In this document: positions 36,606-48,865 of the stretch, piece by piece | Layout: every line of letters starts with the position of its first letter | How positions within the stretch are numbered: position 1 is the stretch's first letter | Origin: Lepus europaeus | Taxonomy: Eukaryota > Chordata > Mammalia > Lagomorpha > Leporidae | Direction: 5' to 3' | NCBI RefSeq assembly: GCF_033115175.1 | Contig: NC_084835.1 | Location: 62,850,448 to 62,914,447 of the forward strand | DNA length: 64,000 nt | Translations under genes and position numbers: made by a program | The notes under the pieces: generated by a model | What the model was told of the DNA's origin: nothing | The model's input: the letters and a program-made list of their open reading frames with translations, nothing else | The model's database searches: none

Positions 36606-36845
36606 TTGATAGGTAGAGAGAGAGAGAGAGAGAGAAAGAGAATTGATTCACTTCCCACATGCTTGCAATAGCTGAAGGTTGATGCCAAAACCAGGAATCC
36701 AGACTCAATTCATACTTGTGCATCCTAGGGTGCACATTAGCAAGTAGCTGGAATCTACAGCAGAGCCAGAACTCAAACCCAGGGACTCCAAAAAGGTATG
36801 CAGATATCCCATGTGGCATATTAACCATTATACCAGATGCCCATC
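36606..36845 (-). repeat. Rabbit C-type SINE (antisense), host of the L1 insertion
   Basis: 'gataggtagagagagagaga' to 'ccagatgcccatccc'. Its first bases lie left of the L1, shared with the target duplication. It sits inside the split MITE. Imperfect flanks 'agagcaatttt' and 'aagataatttt' are its probable duplication. Confidence 0.7.
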
Positions 36846-36990
36846 CCATAAAGATAATTTTATATACTTTTAATTAGTTTCTGCCTGAAACAAAGTTTAT
36901 AGTGTTGGTTTTTCCTCTTGTGGTGTCATGTCTGTGCTCAAAACATTTCATATTTCAGAGCATCTTGGAGTTTGGATATTTATTAAAGTT
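36846..36990 (+). mobile_element. Right half of the split Tigger/pogo-type MITE
   Basis: 'gcctgaaacaaagtttatag', 'gtgtcatgtctgtgctcaaa' and 'atttcagagcatcttggag' continue the element started at 31926. The terminal repeat is eroded. Confidence 0.65.
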
Positions 36991-37374
36991 GTTAAGTCAT
37001 AGGATAATATTCAGAGGATTATGCTGTGCCAAATGTCCCTTGCCAAAATATTGACCATGGTTATGGTCAATATGGTGTGAGGCTATGTTTGGTGAAGGAG
37101 GAGCCATGGTTCTAACTTCGACCAAGTCCACTACCATTTGCCTACTTTCATTTCCCAAACATTTGAGTTTATTCATTTTTGATACTGTCTTCTGGATTTA
37201 GAAATCTTGGAACTGAATTTCCCAGAAAGCAAGTAGACTTTAAATCACCATAGCATTGGCAGTGAACCGAGGTGGCTAGCATGATGCCATTAAAAGTCAA
37301 TTCTTAAAAACATTTGATTGACAAACCAAATCACTGATAAGAAACCATTGTAATTATGTCAGATAATTGCCATT
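36991..37374. other. Unique non-coding sequence
   Basis: Nothing recognised. Confidence 0.35.
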
Positions 37375-37800
37375 ATAATACATTAATTTAATATTGTGTT
37401 ATTTATCAGTCTCTGCATAACAATATTACTGTAAACTTTGCAGCTTAAAACAATACACATTTAACATCCCATAATTTCTGTGGGTCAGAAGTCCACATAC
37501 CACTTAGATCTGTTCTCTGCTCCAGGGTAGCTCAGGAAGCTGTCATCAGGGCATTGGGTCAGGCTGGGTCTCAGCCGAAGCTTGACGAGGAAGACTCTGC
37601 TGTTAAGCTCCTGTGACTGCTGGAAGGATTCAGTCTCTTGTGAGCTATGAATCTGAGGGCTCCAGCTCCTTGCTGGTGGCTGAGCAGTCACCTTCAGTTA
37701 CATGCTAGGTACATCCTGTCCCATGACAGCTTTTTTTTTTTTTCATCCAGAAAGAGAGGGAGTCAATGGAGAGAGTATTCTAGCAAGATGGAAGTTACAT
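37375..37800. repeat. Ancient interspersed repeat, family not assigned
   Basis: 'cttaaaacaatacacattta', 'tgtgggtcagaagtccacat' and 'ggtagctcaggaagctgtca' resemble a widespread mammalian repeat carrying 'ggcttaaaacaacacaaat' and 'gtcagaagtc'. I cannot name the family safely. Confidence 0.45.
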
Positions 37801-38185
37801 GCTTACATGATATAATCATGAAAAAGATATCCTGACATTTTTGTTCTAATTTATTGCTTAGAAGCAAGTCCCAAGCCCCACCTATGCTTACAGAGAAGTG
37901 ACTACATATGAGTGTGAATATCAATATAGGAAGATAGTGGCAGGACTGCCTCATAGTCTATCCACCATGAAAATATTCAGAAAGGAACAAAATATTTGAC
38001 TTCATTGAAAAAGCTCCCTTTAAAAGCTTAGGTCTAAACCATTCAAAGCGATAAAACACATTGGTTAAGGATGCTCAAAATATAATTTTGTTATTTGAGC
38101 AAGAAGTTACAAACATGATGCATTCATCAGAGAGAAGGGATAAGAAGAGAAATTAATTCATTACTCCTTGTAAAGAAGTAGGCAC
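37801..38185. other. Unique non-coding sequence
   Basis: Nothing recognised. Confidence 0.35.
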
Positions 38186-38915
38186 AATTTTGGAGTTCGT
38201 ACCTGCTCCACCTTGTTTATTGCAACATTGTTCACAGTAGCCAAGATATGGCATCAAGCAAGGTGTCCATTTTCAGATAACTGGGTAAAGAAAAGGTGGT
38301 ATATACACAATGGACTACTATTCTACCATAAAAAGAATAAATCCTGTCATTTGCAGCAAAATGGAAGGAACTGGAGGCCGTGGTGTTAATAAAATAAGTC
38401 AGACACAGAAAGACAAATACCGCATGTTCTCCCTTAAATGTGGGACTTAACAGAAACCTCAATCTGAACATAGAATGTTCATTACTAGAGGAGAGATAAA
38501 GGGAGTTTAGCAAAGAAGTAGAAGAGATTGGGTGTGGTCCATTAACTTTGACAAATGTATAATGCTACTGTTAAGTATTACAGGTAGAGAAAGCCAGATG
38601 TGGTTTATGGATTTTGACAAATCTATCAAACTAATATAAGATCTTAACAATAGGAGAATCTGAGTGTATGGTATATGGAATTCTCTTTGTACTACTTCAC
38701 AGTTTTTGTTTTGTGAATTTAAAGCTATTCTGAAATTAAAAAAAATTAAATGTAGGTCAAAGTGAGTCAGAGAAATTCAATTTAACACATATGAAGGTCT
38801 TTGAAAATATACAGAAAATGTCTATCATTTAAAAATTACATAGATTTCAAATATTTTACACCAAAATAAACATATTGATTGCATTTTTCATGAACTTTTT
38901 GGACTACCTTGTGTT
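38186..38915 (+). mobile_element. Old L1 3' end (ORF2 end and 3'UTR)
   Basis: 'ttgcaacattgttcacagta', 'tacacaatggactactattc', 'catttgcagcaaaatggaag' and 'cgcatgttctcccttaaatg' are the conserved end of L1 ORF2. 'tgcatttttcatgaactttt' closes the 3'UTR. It is much more diverged than the rabbit-specific L1s. Confidence 0.75.
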
Positions 38916-39079
38916 TACTGGGTATCTATATAATTTACTCTCTGGTATTTGCTGTGGGAAGTGAAGAGATTGTAAAAGTACAAAGAAAAAGAAAAATAAA
39001 TAATATAATCTCTTTTCTTCCATGTAAATTAATTTATATTGATTTTATGCTATTCCAGATACAAATATAACCAACTTTA

Positions 39080-39215
39080 CATGTACTGACAAATCAGGTA
39101 CTACTATTCTAATGAAGACGAGAAAATCAAGGCACTCAGAGTTTAGCAATTTGTGTAAGGACAGAAAGCCAGGATGTGAGGAAGTCTGGCTCCAGGGTTC
39201 CTCTGCTGTGCTAAG
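39080..39215 (+). repeat. MIR SINE fragment
   Basis: 'tactattctaatgaagacga', 'tagcaatttgtgtaaggaca' and 'agtctggctccagggttcc' follow MIR order. Confidence 0.6.
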
Positions 39216-39229
39216 GGTAGGAACACTAC

Positions 39230-39425
39230 AGGGCAAATCTAACCAGCTGTCCATTTTTGTAAATAAAGTTTTATTGGAACATAGCCTTACTCATTTAATT
39301 ACGTATTGTCTACAGCTGCTTTACATTATCACGGCAGAATTGAGAAGTTGCTTATTAGGTCTTAAAAGTCTAAAATATTTACTCTCTAGTCCTTTACAGA
39401 AAAAGGTGTGTCAATCCTTGTTACA
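39230..39425 (+). repeat. Ancient DNA-transposon-like repeat
   Basis: 'gggcaaatctaaccagctg', 'tttttgtaaataaagtttta', 'ttggaacatagccttactca' and 'acgtattgtctacagctgc' belong to a well-known mammalian repeat (hAT-like by my recollection). Family name uncertain. Confidence 0.5.
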
Positions 39426-39954
39426 AACCACTACAGCATAATGCCTCTTTGGAGAGAAATAGACATATGATGTTCCCAGAATTCTAAAGTTCGAGTTGCA
39501 ACAGGAACTACATAGAGGCATGAAGAAAAGGGGAGAGTGTCACTGTGTCTCTCCTGGACACAGTGATGGTGTGTGTGTGTGGTGACGATAGCTGTGGGGA
39601 GTGGGTATTTAAGTTCCTTGGGGCTTTTGATAAAGCCAGTGTAATTTCCCAAAAAGTGGAAGCTGGAGCATTATAGGTAGAGACTAAAGTTAGGATAGCT
39701 AGATTCAGCAGCTTTGGGATAAAAGAGCAAGTTGTGATAAAGATTTATATCCTGTGGCCATACTACATATAGTTAGGATGCTACTAAAGTAGCAGAACAG
39801 CTTGCAGCCAAAAAGCCAGTTTCACCTCTGAATCTCTTCACTCATGTGTGAAGTGGTTTCTGTCAACAGGATCAGGCAGGGATCATGTGAAGTATGAGAC
39901 AGCAGGATGCTGTGCAACTGTGACACTGTCCTTGTCAGTTCTAAGAAGCCTAAC
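39426..39954. other. Unique non-coding sequence
   Basis: A short GTGTGT run near 39570. Nothing else recognised. Confidence 0.35.
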
Positions 39955-40314
39955 GGGCCGGGCAGGGTGGGGGTGCTGTGCCATAGCGGGTAAAACTACT
40001 GCTTGCAGTGCCTGCTTCCCATATGGGCACTGGTTCAATTCCTGGCTGCTCCACTTTTGATCCAGCTCTCTGCTGTGGCCTGGGAAAGCAGTAGAAGATG
40101 GACCAAGTCCTTGGGCCCTTGCACTCACGTGGGAGACCCGGAAGAAGCTCCTGGCTCCAGGCTTCATATTGGCCCATCTCTGGCCATTGTGGCCATTTGG
40201 GGAGTGAACCGGAAGTTGGAAGAGCCCTCTCTTTCTCTCTGCCTCTGCCTCTCTGTAACTCTGCCTTTCAAATAAACAAATAAATCTTTAAAAAAAAATA
40301 AGAAAAAAGAAGAG
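39955..40314 (+). repeat. Rabbit CSINE (sense)
   Basis: A complete SINE flanked by a perfect 12-bp duplication 'aagaagcctaac' at 39943-39954 and 40315-40326. Confidence 0.9.
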
Positions 40315-40326
40315 AAGAAGCCTAAC

Positions 40327-40965
40327 AGAGTATTAGGCTTAGACTGACAATGTAGAAACTGCACTGGAGTCATCATGGTATCCATCTGTACCTACTTTGC
40401 ACAACTTTTTTAACTCTTGCTCCTATGGAGACTTTTTTCTTACTCATTTACCACTTAGCCATTTCATACCCAAGAGTTCAGTGAAAATAACCGTCTCGCT
40501 CAAAACATTTAAAATTGGATGGACATTTTTTTTGGATCTCTTGTTTCCCTTAGTCACTTGTTAATAATGGTGAGAACAGGATGGCAATGCAAACATTCCA
40601 TAACGTCTGACACCACGGCCTGCTGGTTGCATGTGGCCATTCTCAATAGCAATAACTAGGCTCCTGGGGCTACTCCCTGAAAGTGCAACTCATTTCTCTG
40701 ATGGTAAACATCACCCTGAGATAAAGCTGGAAACAGAAAATTTAATAAAAGTGGCATTTGACCCTCTCCTTCTGGGGCTTCAGTAACAGCTGAGTTTCAT
40801 AAGGAGTCCATGGCACAGCACAAGATGCCGCAAGACTGATGGGCATTGCACAACTCCAAGATTTCCCCTGGTGGCTGGAACTATGGAGTTCCATGGCTCG
40901 CAGAATTGTTATTACACAATGTCTACCTCTTCAGCCTATTTTGTTCTCACTTAGTTTCTAGGTTT
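40327..40965. other. Unique non-coding sequence
   Basis: Nothing recognised. Confidence 0.35.
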
Positions 40966-41306
40966 TTTTTAAGATTTATTTATTTATTTATTTGAAAGTC
41001 AGTTACACAGAGAGAGGAGAAGTAGAGAGAGAGAGAGAAAGAAAGAGGTCTTCCATCCACTGGTACACTCCCCAATTGTCCTCAATGGCCGAAGCTGTGC
41101 CGATCTGAAGCCAGGAGCCAGGAACTTCTTCCAGGTCTCCCACGCAGGTGCAGGGGCCCAAGCATTTGAGCCATCTTCCACTGCTTTTCCAGGCCATAGC
41201 AGAGAGCTGGATCGGAAATGGAGCAGCTGGGACTTGAACCGGCGCCCATATGGGATGCCAGCACTGCAGGCAGCAGTTTAACCCGCCATGCCACAACGCT
41301 AGCCCC
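40966..41306 (-). repeat. Rabbit CSINE (antisense)
   Basis: 'aagatttatttatttattta' to 'ccacaacgctagcccc', with 'cggcgcccatatgggatgcc'. Short flanking 'aggtttt' on both sides. Confidence 0.85.
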
Positions 41307-42645
41307 AGGTTTTAGTTTTAACTCTGATTTTGTTTTTGGCATAATAGAGATAAGTTAAATGGGGTTGCGGGTAGTCAAGGTCAATTGAAGTCAACCACAG
41401 TGAAAATATGTAGAAAGGGTATCGGATCAAAGTCTCATTTGCCAAAAGAAAAAACTTCTTGTGCACATTTGTTGCCCACAGGCATTTTTAAGCAGCCCTC
41501 AGCTTGCTGTACAGCCTTGTTCTTTGTCTCAGCCACACTCCTGTCCATTTCCGGTCATGTGATTTTATCCCTTAGACACCATTCCCTTTCCAAAGAAAAG
41601 TTTAGATTATGCCTCAAAACTAGAGAGACTGTCTTTGACAAAGCAGATGTTCACTGAGTTATTGTCTGAGTGCTATGATCTCACCTGCTCTTAGTTCTCT
41701 AGGATTTCTGTCAATTTCCCTGGGAAGTCCTGGGCGGACGAGATTTCCCCAGGAGGGCTACAATGACTTCCTCAGTAGAGCCTTGCTCCACCAGAACTAG
41801 AGGAAGATGGGAATCAGGAGAGTGACTGACCAAGCCACCCAGTAGAACATTTCAATTTTCTTCTAAGAAATGGGATGTTAATGGTCTGTGGCAGATATTA
41901 AAATGCAGACATCCTCCACTAGGAACAGAAGAAACCTGGATTTTCTCTCCCTTGGCATTTCTCTCTCTTTTCCAGAGAACAGTCTAAGTTTAATATGATG
42001 GGAAGTCTCATAAGTGAAAAAAGTATCAGGGAGAATAGGAAGATGAGGCAAAGGGCTGGGCTTGGGGGAAAAATGAAAATAACTTCCTACAGGGCAGTGA
42101 CACACAGCCAGGCCAGGCAGGGCACTCTGTCTCTCGGGTAGTGCTCTCTTTAATCTCAGGTTTCATCTTCTAGAACCCTAGTTTCCCCAAAAAATAAAAC
42201 CAGAGTCATTGTATTTTCTGGTTATCTATTAGGCCTTAGCAAAATACACAAGCAAAAAAACAAACAAACAAACAAACAAAACCAAAAACCCTTTTGCTCA
42301 TATACCAAAAGCGTCAGACTCAGTGGTACTACGTAGTAGACGTCCTATTTCAAAATATTGATGCCCTTTCCCATACTCTTCTTCCTATAGCAGTCATCCT
42401 GTGAGAGGAATGTGCATCTCTACCCCAATGGTATTGTGTCACTTGCTTTGGCCAAAGAAATGGAAGAGCAATGATGTGTGTTCTTCTGGGCAGGGTTTAA
42501 GAGCCATTTCAGGGCTCTACCATGCTCTCCTTCCCTCTGCTGAGAGACAAGTAGTATTGGGACAGGGATGGTTACAAGAACTTGGGCTTTGGATGAAAAT
42601 AATATGCAGCTGACTCACAATAGACATGTAAGGTGAGCAAGAGTT
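41307..42645. other. Unique non-coding sequence with (CAAA)n at about 42254-42282
   Basis: 1.3 kb. The part at about 42360-42600 ('tgtcacttgctttggccaaa') may be an ancient repeat, family unknown. No gene recognised. Confidence 0.35.
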
Positions 42646-42659
42646 AAATGTCTATTGCT

Positions 42660-45600
42660 TTTGGGAGAATAGACATTTTGATGATATTGATTCTTCCAAT
42701 CCATGAGCATGGAAGATTTCTCCATTTTTTGGTATCCTCTTCTATTTCTTTCTGTAAGGTTTTGTAGTTTTCATCGTAGAGATCTTTAACGTCTTTGGTT
42801 AAGTTTACTCCAAGGTATTTGATTGTTTTTGTAGCTATTGTGAATGGGATTGATCTTAGAAGTTCTTCCTCAGCTGTGGCATTGCCTGTGTATTCAATGC
42901 AATACCAATCAAGATACCAAAGACATTCTTCTCAGATCTGGAAAAAAATGATGCTGAAATTCATATGGAGACACAGAAGACCTCGAATAGCCAAAGCAAT
43001 CTTGCACAACAAAAACAAAGCCGGAGGCATCACAATACCAGATTTCAGGACATACTACAGGGCAGTTGTTATCAAAACAGCATGGTACTGGTACAGAAAC
43101 AGATGGATAGACCAATGGAACAGAATAGAAACACCAGAAATCAATCCAAACATCTACAGCCAAGTTATATTTGATCAAAGATCCAAATCTAATCCCTGGA
43201 ATAAGGACAGTCTATTCAATAAATGGTGCTGGGAAAATTGGATTTCCATGTGCAGAAGCTTGAAGCAAGACCCATACCTATCACCTTACACAAAAATTCA
43301 CTCAACATGGATTAAAGACTTAAATCTACGACCTGAAACCATCAAATTATTAGAGAGCATTGGAGAAACCCTGCAAGATATAGGCACAGGCAAAGACTTC
43401 TTGGAAAATACTCCAGCAGCACAGGCAGTCAAAACCAAAATTAACATTTGGGATTGCATCAAATTGAGAAGTTTCTGTACTTCAAAAGAAACAGTCAGGA
43501 AAGTGAAGAGGCAACCGACAGAATGGGAAAAAAATATTTGCAAACTATACTACAGATAAAGGGTTGATAACCAGAATCTACAAAGAGATCAAGAAACTCC
43601 ACAACAACAAAACAAACAACCCACTTAAGAGATGGGCCAAGGACCTCAATAGACATTTTTTGAAAGAGGAAATCCAAATGGCCAACAGACACATGAAAAA
43701 ATGTTCAAGATCACTAGCAATCAGAGAAATGCAAATCAAAACCACAATGAGGTTCCATCTCACCCCGGTGAGAATGGCTCACATTCAGAAATCTACCAAC
43801 AGCAGATGCTGGAGAAGATGTGGGGAAAAAGGGACACTAACCCACTGTTGGTGGGAATGCAAACTGGTTAAGCCACTATGGAAGTCTGTCTGGAGATTCC
43901 TCAGAAACCTGAACATAACCCTACCATTCAACCCAGCCATCCCACTCCTTGGAATTTACCCAAAGGAAATTAATTTGGCAAATAAAAAAGCCATCTGCAC
44001 ATTAATGTGCAGCTCAAATTTATTGCAGCTCAATTCACAATAGCTAAGACCTGGAACCAACCCAAATGCCCATCAACAGTAAACTGGATAAAGAAATTAT
44101 GGGACATGTACTCCATAGAATACTATACAGCAGTAAGAAACAACGAAACCCTGTCATTTGCAACAAGATGGAGCAATCTGGAAAACATCATGCTGAGTGA
44201 ATTAAGCCAGTCCCAAAGAGACAAATATCATTTGTTTTCCCTGATCGGTGACAACTGAGCACCAAAGGGGAAACCTGTTAAGTGAAATGGACACTATAAG
44301 AAACAATGACCTGATCGGCTCTTGTCCTGACTCTAGATGTACAATGTAATACTTTACCCTTTTTAGTATTTGTTGTTGTTGTTGTTCTAGTACTAGTGGT
44401 TGAACTCTGTAATTAACACACAATTATTCTTAGGTGTTTAAATTTTAACTGAAAAGTGATCCCTGTTAAATTTCAGAGTGGAAAAAGAGAGGGAGGAGAT
44501 GTACAATTTGGGACATGCTCAATCGGACTGGCCGCAAATGGTGGAGTTAGAAATGTGCAGGGGATTCCAACACAATCCAATCAAGGTGGCATGTACCAAT
44601 GCCATCTCACTAGTCCAAGTGATCAATTTCAGCTCACAATTGATGGCTCTGATAGGTCTAAGAGTCAAAGAGATCACACAAACAAGATAAGTGTCTGCTA
44701 ATACTAACTGATAGAATCAAAAAGGGAGAGAAGGATCCAACATGGGAAGCGGGATACACAGCAGACTCATAGAATGGCAGATGTCCTAAACAACACTCTG
44801 GCCTCAGAATCAGCCCTTAAGGCATTCGGATCTGGCTGAAGAGCCCATGAGAATATTGTAGGCATGGAAAGCCAAGATACCATGGAAAAAAAAAAAAGAC
44901 CTAAATGAAAGATCTCTGTGAGTGAGATCCCAGTGGAAAGAACGGGGCCATCAAAGAAGGAGGTACCTTTCTCCGAAGGGAGGAGAGAACTTCCACTTTG
45001 ACTATGACCCTATCGGAATAAGATCAAAGTCAGTGAACTCTAAAGGCTTCCATAGCCCTGACAACTCACGAATAGAGCCTAGGGAGATTACTGATGCCAT
45101 GAACAGGCGTGTCAAATTGTTAAGTCAGCAACAGGAGTCACTGTGTACTCACACCCCATGTGGGATCTGTCCTTAATGTGTTGTCTAATGTGAAGTGATG
45201 CTATAACTAGTACTGAAACAGTATTTTTATACTTTGTGTTTCTGTGTGGGTACAAACTGATGAGGTCTTTACTAATTATATACTGAATTGATCTTCTGTA
45301 TATAAAGATAATTGGAAATGAAAAAAAACAACCTGGTGTTAAATTGGAAATGGCATAGAAAATTAATTAATTTAAAAAAATATTATGTAGGATCTCTGTC
45401 TTTAATGTGCTGTACATTGTTATTTAATGCTATAATTAGTACTCCAACGGTAGTTTTTTCACTTTGTGTTGCTATATGGGGCAAACTGTTGAAATCTTTA
45501 CCTAATATATACTAAACTGATCTTCTGTATATAAAGAGAATTGAAAATGAATCTTGATGTGAATGGAAGGGGAGAGGGAGTGGGAAAGGGGAGGGTTGTG

Positions 45601-45698
45601 GGCGGGAGGGAAGTAATGGGAGGGGGGAAGCCATTGTAACCCATAAGCTGTACTTTGGAAATTTATATTCATTAAATAAAAGTTTAATAAATGAAAAA
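42660..45698 (+). mobile_element. Second twin-primed rabbit L1
   Basis: A perfect 14-bp duplication 'aaatgtctattgct' lies at 42646-42659 and 45699-45712. Bases 42660-42895 are inverted ORF2. Bases 42896-45698 are ORF2 from '[20 protein letters not shown]' onward, then 3'UTR and tail. About 15 bases are missing at the inversion junction. ORF2 is frameshifted near 43559 and at 44009-44035. No 5'UTR, ORF1, endonuclease or complete reverse transcriptase. It shares the long 3'UTR of the 34-36 kb copy. Confidence 0.9.
42896..44258 (+). pseudogene. L1 ORF2 C-terminal part, frameshifted
   Basis: Fragments carry '[19 protein letters not shown]', '[18 protein letters not shown]', '[19 protein letters not shown]' and '[15 protein letters not shown]' and end 'HLFSLIGDN'. 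One frameshift lies at about 43540-43560 and another comes from an 11-base insertion near 44010. They are the post-RT and C-terminal segments of ORF2p. Confidence 0.85.
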
Positions 45699-45861
45699 AA
45701 ATGTCTATTGCTGCCACCTGTTGAGATTCTGAGCATGCTTGAGCCTGTCCTCTACGAAGCCTAAGCTGACTGGTATTTGGGAAATTCACTGGGGAGGCAG
45801 GAGTCTGAAGTATTTGTATTGCCCTCATCCCACACACTTTGATAAGTATTGTCTCTTCTTT

Positions 45862-45929
45862 TTTTCTTAAGATTTATTTATTTGAAAGGTAGAGTTACAG
45901 AGAGAAAAGGAGAAAGGGATACCGAGAAG

Positions 45930-45988
<59 letters not shown>

Positions 45989-46238
45989 TCTCTCATCTGG
46001 TTCATTCCCCACATGGCTACAACCACTGGGCCAGGCCAAAGCCAGGAACCAGAAGCTTCATCTGGGTCTCCACATGGGTGCAGTGGCCCAAGTACTTGGG
46101 CCATCTTCTGCTGCCTGCCCAGATGCATTCACAGGGAGCTGGATAGGGGTGAAGCAGTCAGGACTTGAACAGGCACTCAAATAAGGAATGCTGGTGTTGC
46201 AAGTGCTGGCTTAACCACTGCACCAAAACACCAGCCCC
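45862..46238 (-). repeat. Rabbit C-type SINE (antisense) with (GA)n expansion
   Basis: 'aagatttatttatttgaaag' is followed by about 50 bases of GA (45936-45985) and the SINE body to 'aacaccagcccc'. Confidence 0.85.
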
Positions 46239-46559
46239 AGGATTCAGGATTCACCTAGAGAAAGGGAAGCATTTGGAGGGTGTGAGCAAACCAGCTCTGT
46301 TTTAGAAAGATAACTGGTGGCTGTGTGGAAGATGGCAAGCAGGATCAAAGTGGAGAACAGTGTGGAGAATGTGGGAACGGACCAGGAGAGAGCAGACCGG
46401 GAGAAGCCATCCGGTGTGAGCTGGATTTTTAGTGGCAAATCATCACCAAGCTCTTCAATTGCTTGCTTTTTTGCTGCCTGCAGGAACACAAAGTGAGCCA
46501 CCTCAAAGGAAGTAGTAAGTCAGCAGGTTTTTGTTGTGAGTTATTTATTTGTCAAAGCC
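46239..46559. other. Unique non-coding sequence
   Basis: Nothing recognised. Confidence 0.35.
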
Positions 46560-46810
46560 CATTCCCAGGGCAAGTTAAGCTGCCCACACCCCACATTGGA
46601 GTGCTTGGGTTTGATTCCTGGCTCTGTTCTCGAATCCAGCTTCCAGCTAATGCAGACCCTGGGAGGCAGCGGTGATGGCAGGTAACTGGGTCCCTGGCAT
46701 TCATGTGGAAGACCTACACTGAGTTATCTGCTTCCAGCGTTAGCCTTGGCCCAGCCCCAGTTGTGGATATATGTAGAGTTTCTGTTTCTCTCTCAAAAAA
46801 TAAAATATCC
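46560..46810 (+). repeat. Old rabbit C-type SINE (sense)
   Basis: 'gcttgggtttgattcctggc', 'agaccctgggaggcagcggt' and 'cttggcccagccccagttg' are present with a degraded tail. Confidence 0.7.
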
Positions 46811-47296
46811 TGTTGCCTTCACCTTCCATTTCTCCACATTATTATGAAAAAGAAACAAATAGTTTCATATGTAGCATCAACATTTTATTTTTTATGAGCC
46901 ATAAATTGGGTTCATCCTTGCATTTTCATAACATTTTTCTTTCCTGGGTCCCTACACTTCCAATTTCTTTTCTTCTGTCCTATGCTTTCCTTTTCTTTTA
47001 GAAAACAAAAAGAAAATAGGCAATGATTTGTGCATCGAAGGAATATTATTTTAGAGCATTGTCCATTTAAATTAGTATATATTTCATTAAGTAATGTGCT
47101 GTAATTACACTGAATAAATTACTGATATAATTTTCCCGCCTATCCATTGACAAGATTCCCATCAATGGATGCCAGAAAAGTTTGATGTCAAGAGGTGGAT
47201 AAGCAACCAGGGCCGGCTGCATCTCATGGGAATGTGAAGACCCCCCCCCCCCTCTGAGCTTTAGTTTCTCTACCAATAAGAAAATGAGGCTTTGGA
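46811..47296. other. Non-coding sequence with a C run at about 47241-47252
   Basis: AT-rich, nothing recognised apart from the homopolymer. Confidence 0.35.
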
Positions 47297-47530
47297 GCTG
47301 GCCTTGCTATGGAATGGGTTACACCACTGCCTGCAACACTAGCATCCTCTATGGGCAGATTCGAGTCCTGGCTGCTCCACTTCTGATCCAGCTCCCTGCT
47401 AGTGTGCCTGGGAAAGTAGTAGATGGCCCAAGTGCTTGGGCCCTGTCACTCTTCTGAGAGATCCAGAAGAAGCTCCTGGCTCCTGGCTTCAGTCTGGCTC
47501 AGCTCCAGCTGTTGTGACCATGTGGGGAGA
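47297..47530 (+). repeat. Rabbit C-type SINE, 3'-truncated (sense)
   Basis: 'gagctggccttgctatggaa' to 'gttgtgaccatgtgggga'. The (TC)n and A tail are missing. Confidence 0.7.
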
Positions 47531-47611
47531 TACTAACTCATAGCTTTTTACTTCAAGACATGTAATGTCCAGGACTTTCTTTAATGTATGTCTGGAATTT
47601 CTTCAATATTG

Positions 47612-47832
47612 CATTTTTAAAGATTTATTTACTGATTTGAAAGACAGAGTGACCTTTATTCAGGTCTCCCACATGGGTGGCAGGGGCCCAGTTGCTTGAG
47701 CCACCTTCCACTGCCTTCCCAGGCACATTATCAGGAAGCTGGATCATAAGCAGAGCAGTCAGGACTCAAACCACAGGGATGAGATGCTGGTGTCACAAGT
47801 GGTCGCTTCACCAGCTGCCCCATGACTGCAAG
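47612..47832 (-). repeat. Rabbit C-type SINE with internal deletion (antisense)
   Basis: 'aaagatttatttactgattt' joins directly to 'caggtctcccacatgggtgg', omitting the middle. Confidence 0.75.
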
Positions 47833-48865
47833 TCCATGTCTTTCTTTTCTTTGTAAATAGAGCCAATTTACTAAACATGTAACCAAGTGTGATTTAGAAG
47901 TTTTACTAACGAATGTAGCTGTAAAGACTCATGTTTATAATTCTTAGTTACAACAAGTGTTACAAGTTTGACCCAGAAACACTGTAATTGAGAGAAAAGA
48001 TTTCAAGGAGTTTGAGAAATTTGGGTGAGCAATGTGACATGTCTTTGAGGCGTTGTCATTTACCCTAAGAAGAAGATATTCAAGGGGTCTGTTTCTATGG
48101 GAAAGAAAACCATGGAGCCTGGGAGGGAAGGCTGGAGAGGAAACCAGGCATGATGGGGTGCAAACTTTTGGAAAGTTCTCCTCTGATCTTAAATGTTCCT
48201 TCATTCCTCAGCTCAGTCTTCAGACATGAGTATTTTTACACTGTTTTAATTTTCCATAATTATTTCCTCTTGATTCTCACATCATTCGGCGGTAACATCC
48301 TGTTAGAAAATGTCAGCCTGCCCTTAGCTCTACTGCACAAGTAAGACAGGGAATGCAAGGGGGTGGGAGGGGCAAGTCTCCCCTGAGGATCAAGCCCCCA
48401 GTGATAACAAGAGGAGGCCAAAATTCAAGGAGAATGTGAAGGTAATATGAATTTAAACAACTCTGAAATGACTTCCACTTTTCAAATTAGCAAGGTAAGT
48501 GTAAAATTCCCTGTAAGGAAATGTGTTAGGACATGGTCACTCGTATGTTCTTCTGGTGCAAATTTGAAATAACTAGTTTCCTAGAGGACGATTTTGTAAT
48601 ATTTATTAAAAACGTTGAAACATGCATAGTATTTGAGGCAATGAAATCTCCTGTGGGGTGGAATCCTAAGCAAATAATAGTAGATAAGCACGAAGTTCAT
48701 GTAGGAGAATATTCACATGTAGATCAAAGACTGACGATGTATTTCATGGTGTTTATATCCCATTGGTGGGATCAATGTGATACTTTATATCTTCTTTTTG
48801 TTGTTGCTGTTTGTCTGTTTCTAAACTGTTGGATTTGTTTTGTTTTTGTGATAAGAAGGAGAGTG
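47833..48865. other. Unique non-coding sequence
   Basis: The plus frame 48533-48958 (141 codons) has no recognised domain and overlaps the next repeat. I do not call it a gene. Confidence 0.35.

Noticed and set aside
42795..43559. 254-codon plus-strand frame beginning in front of the L1 ORF2 part
   Set aside because: Its first residues come from the inverted L1 segment read backwards. Only the later part is ORF2.
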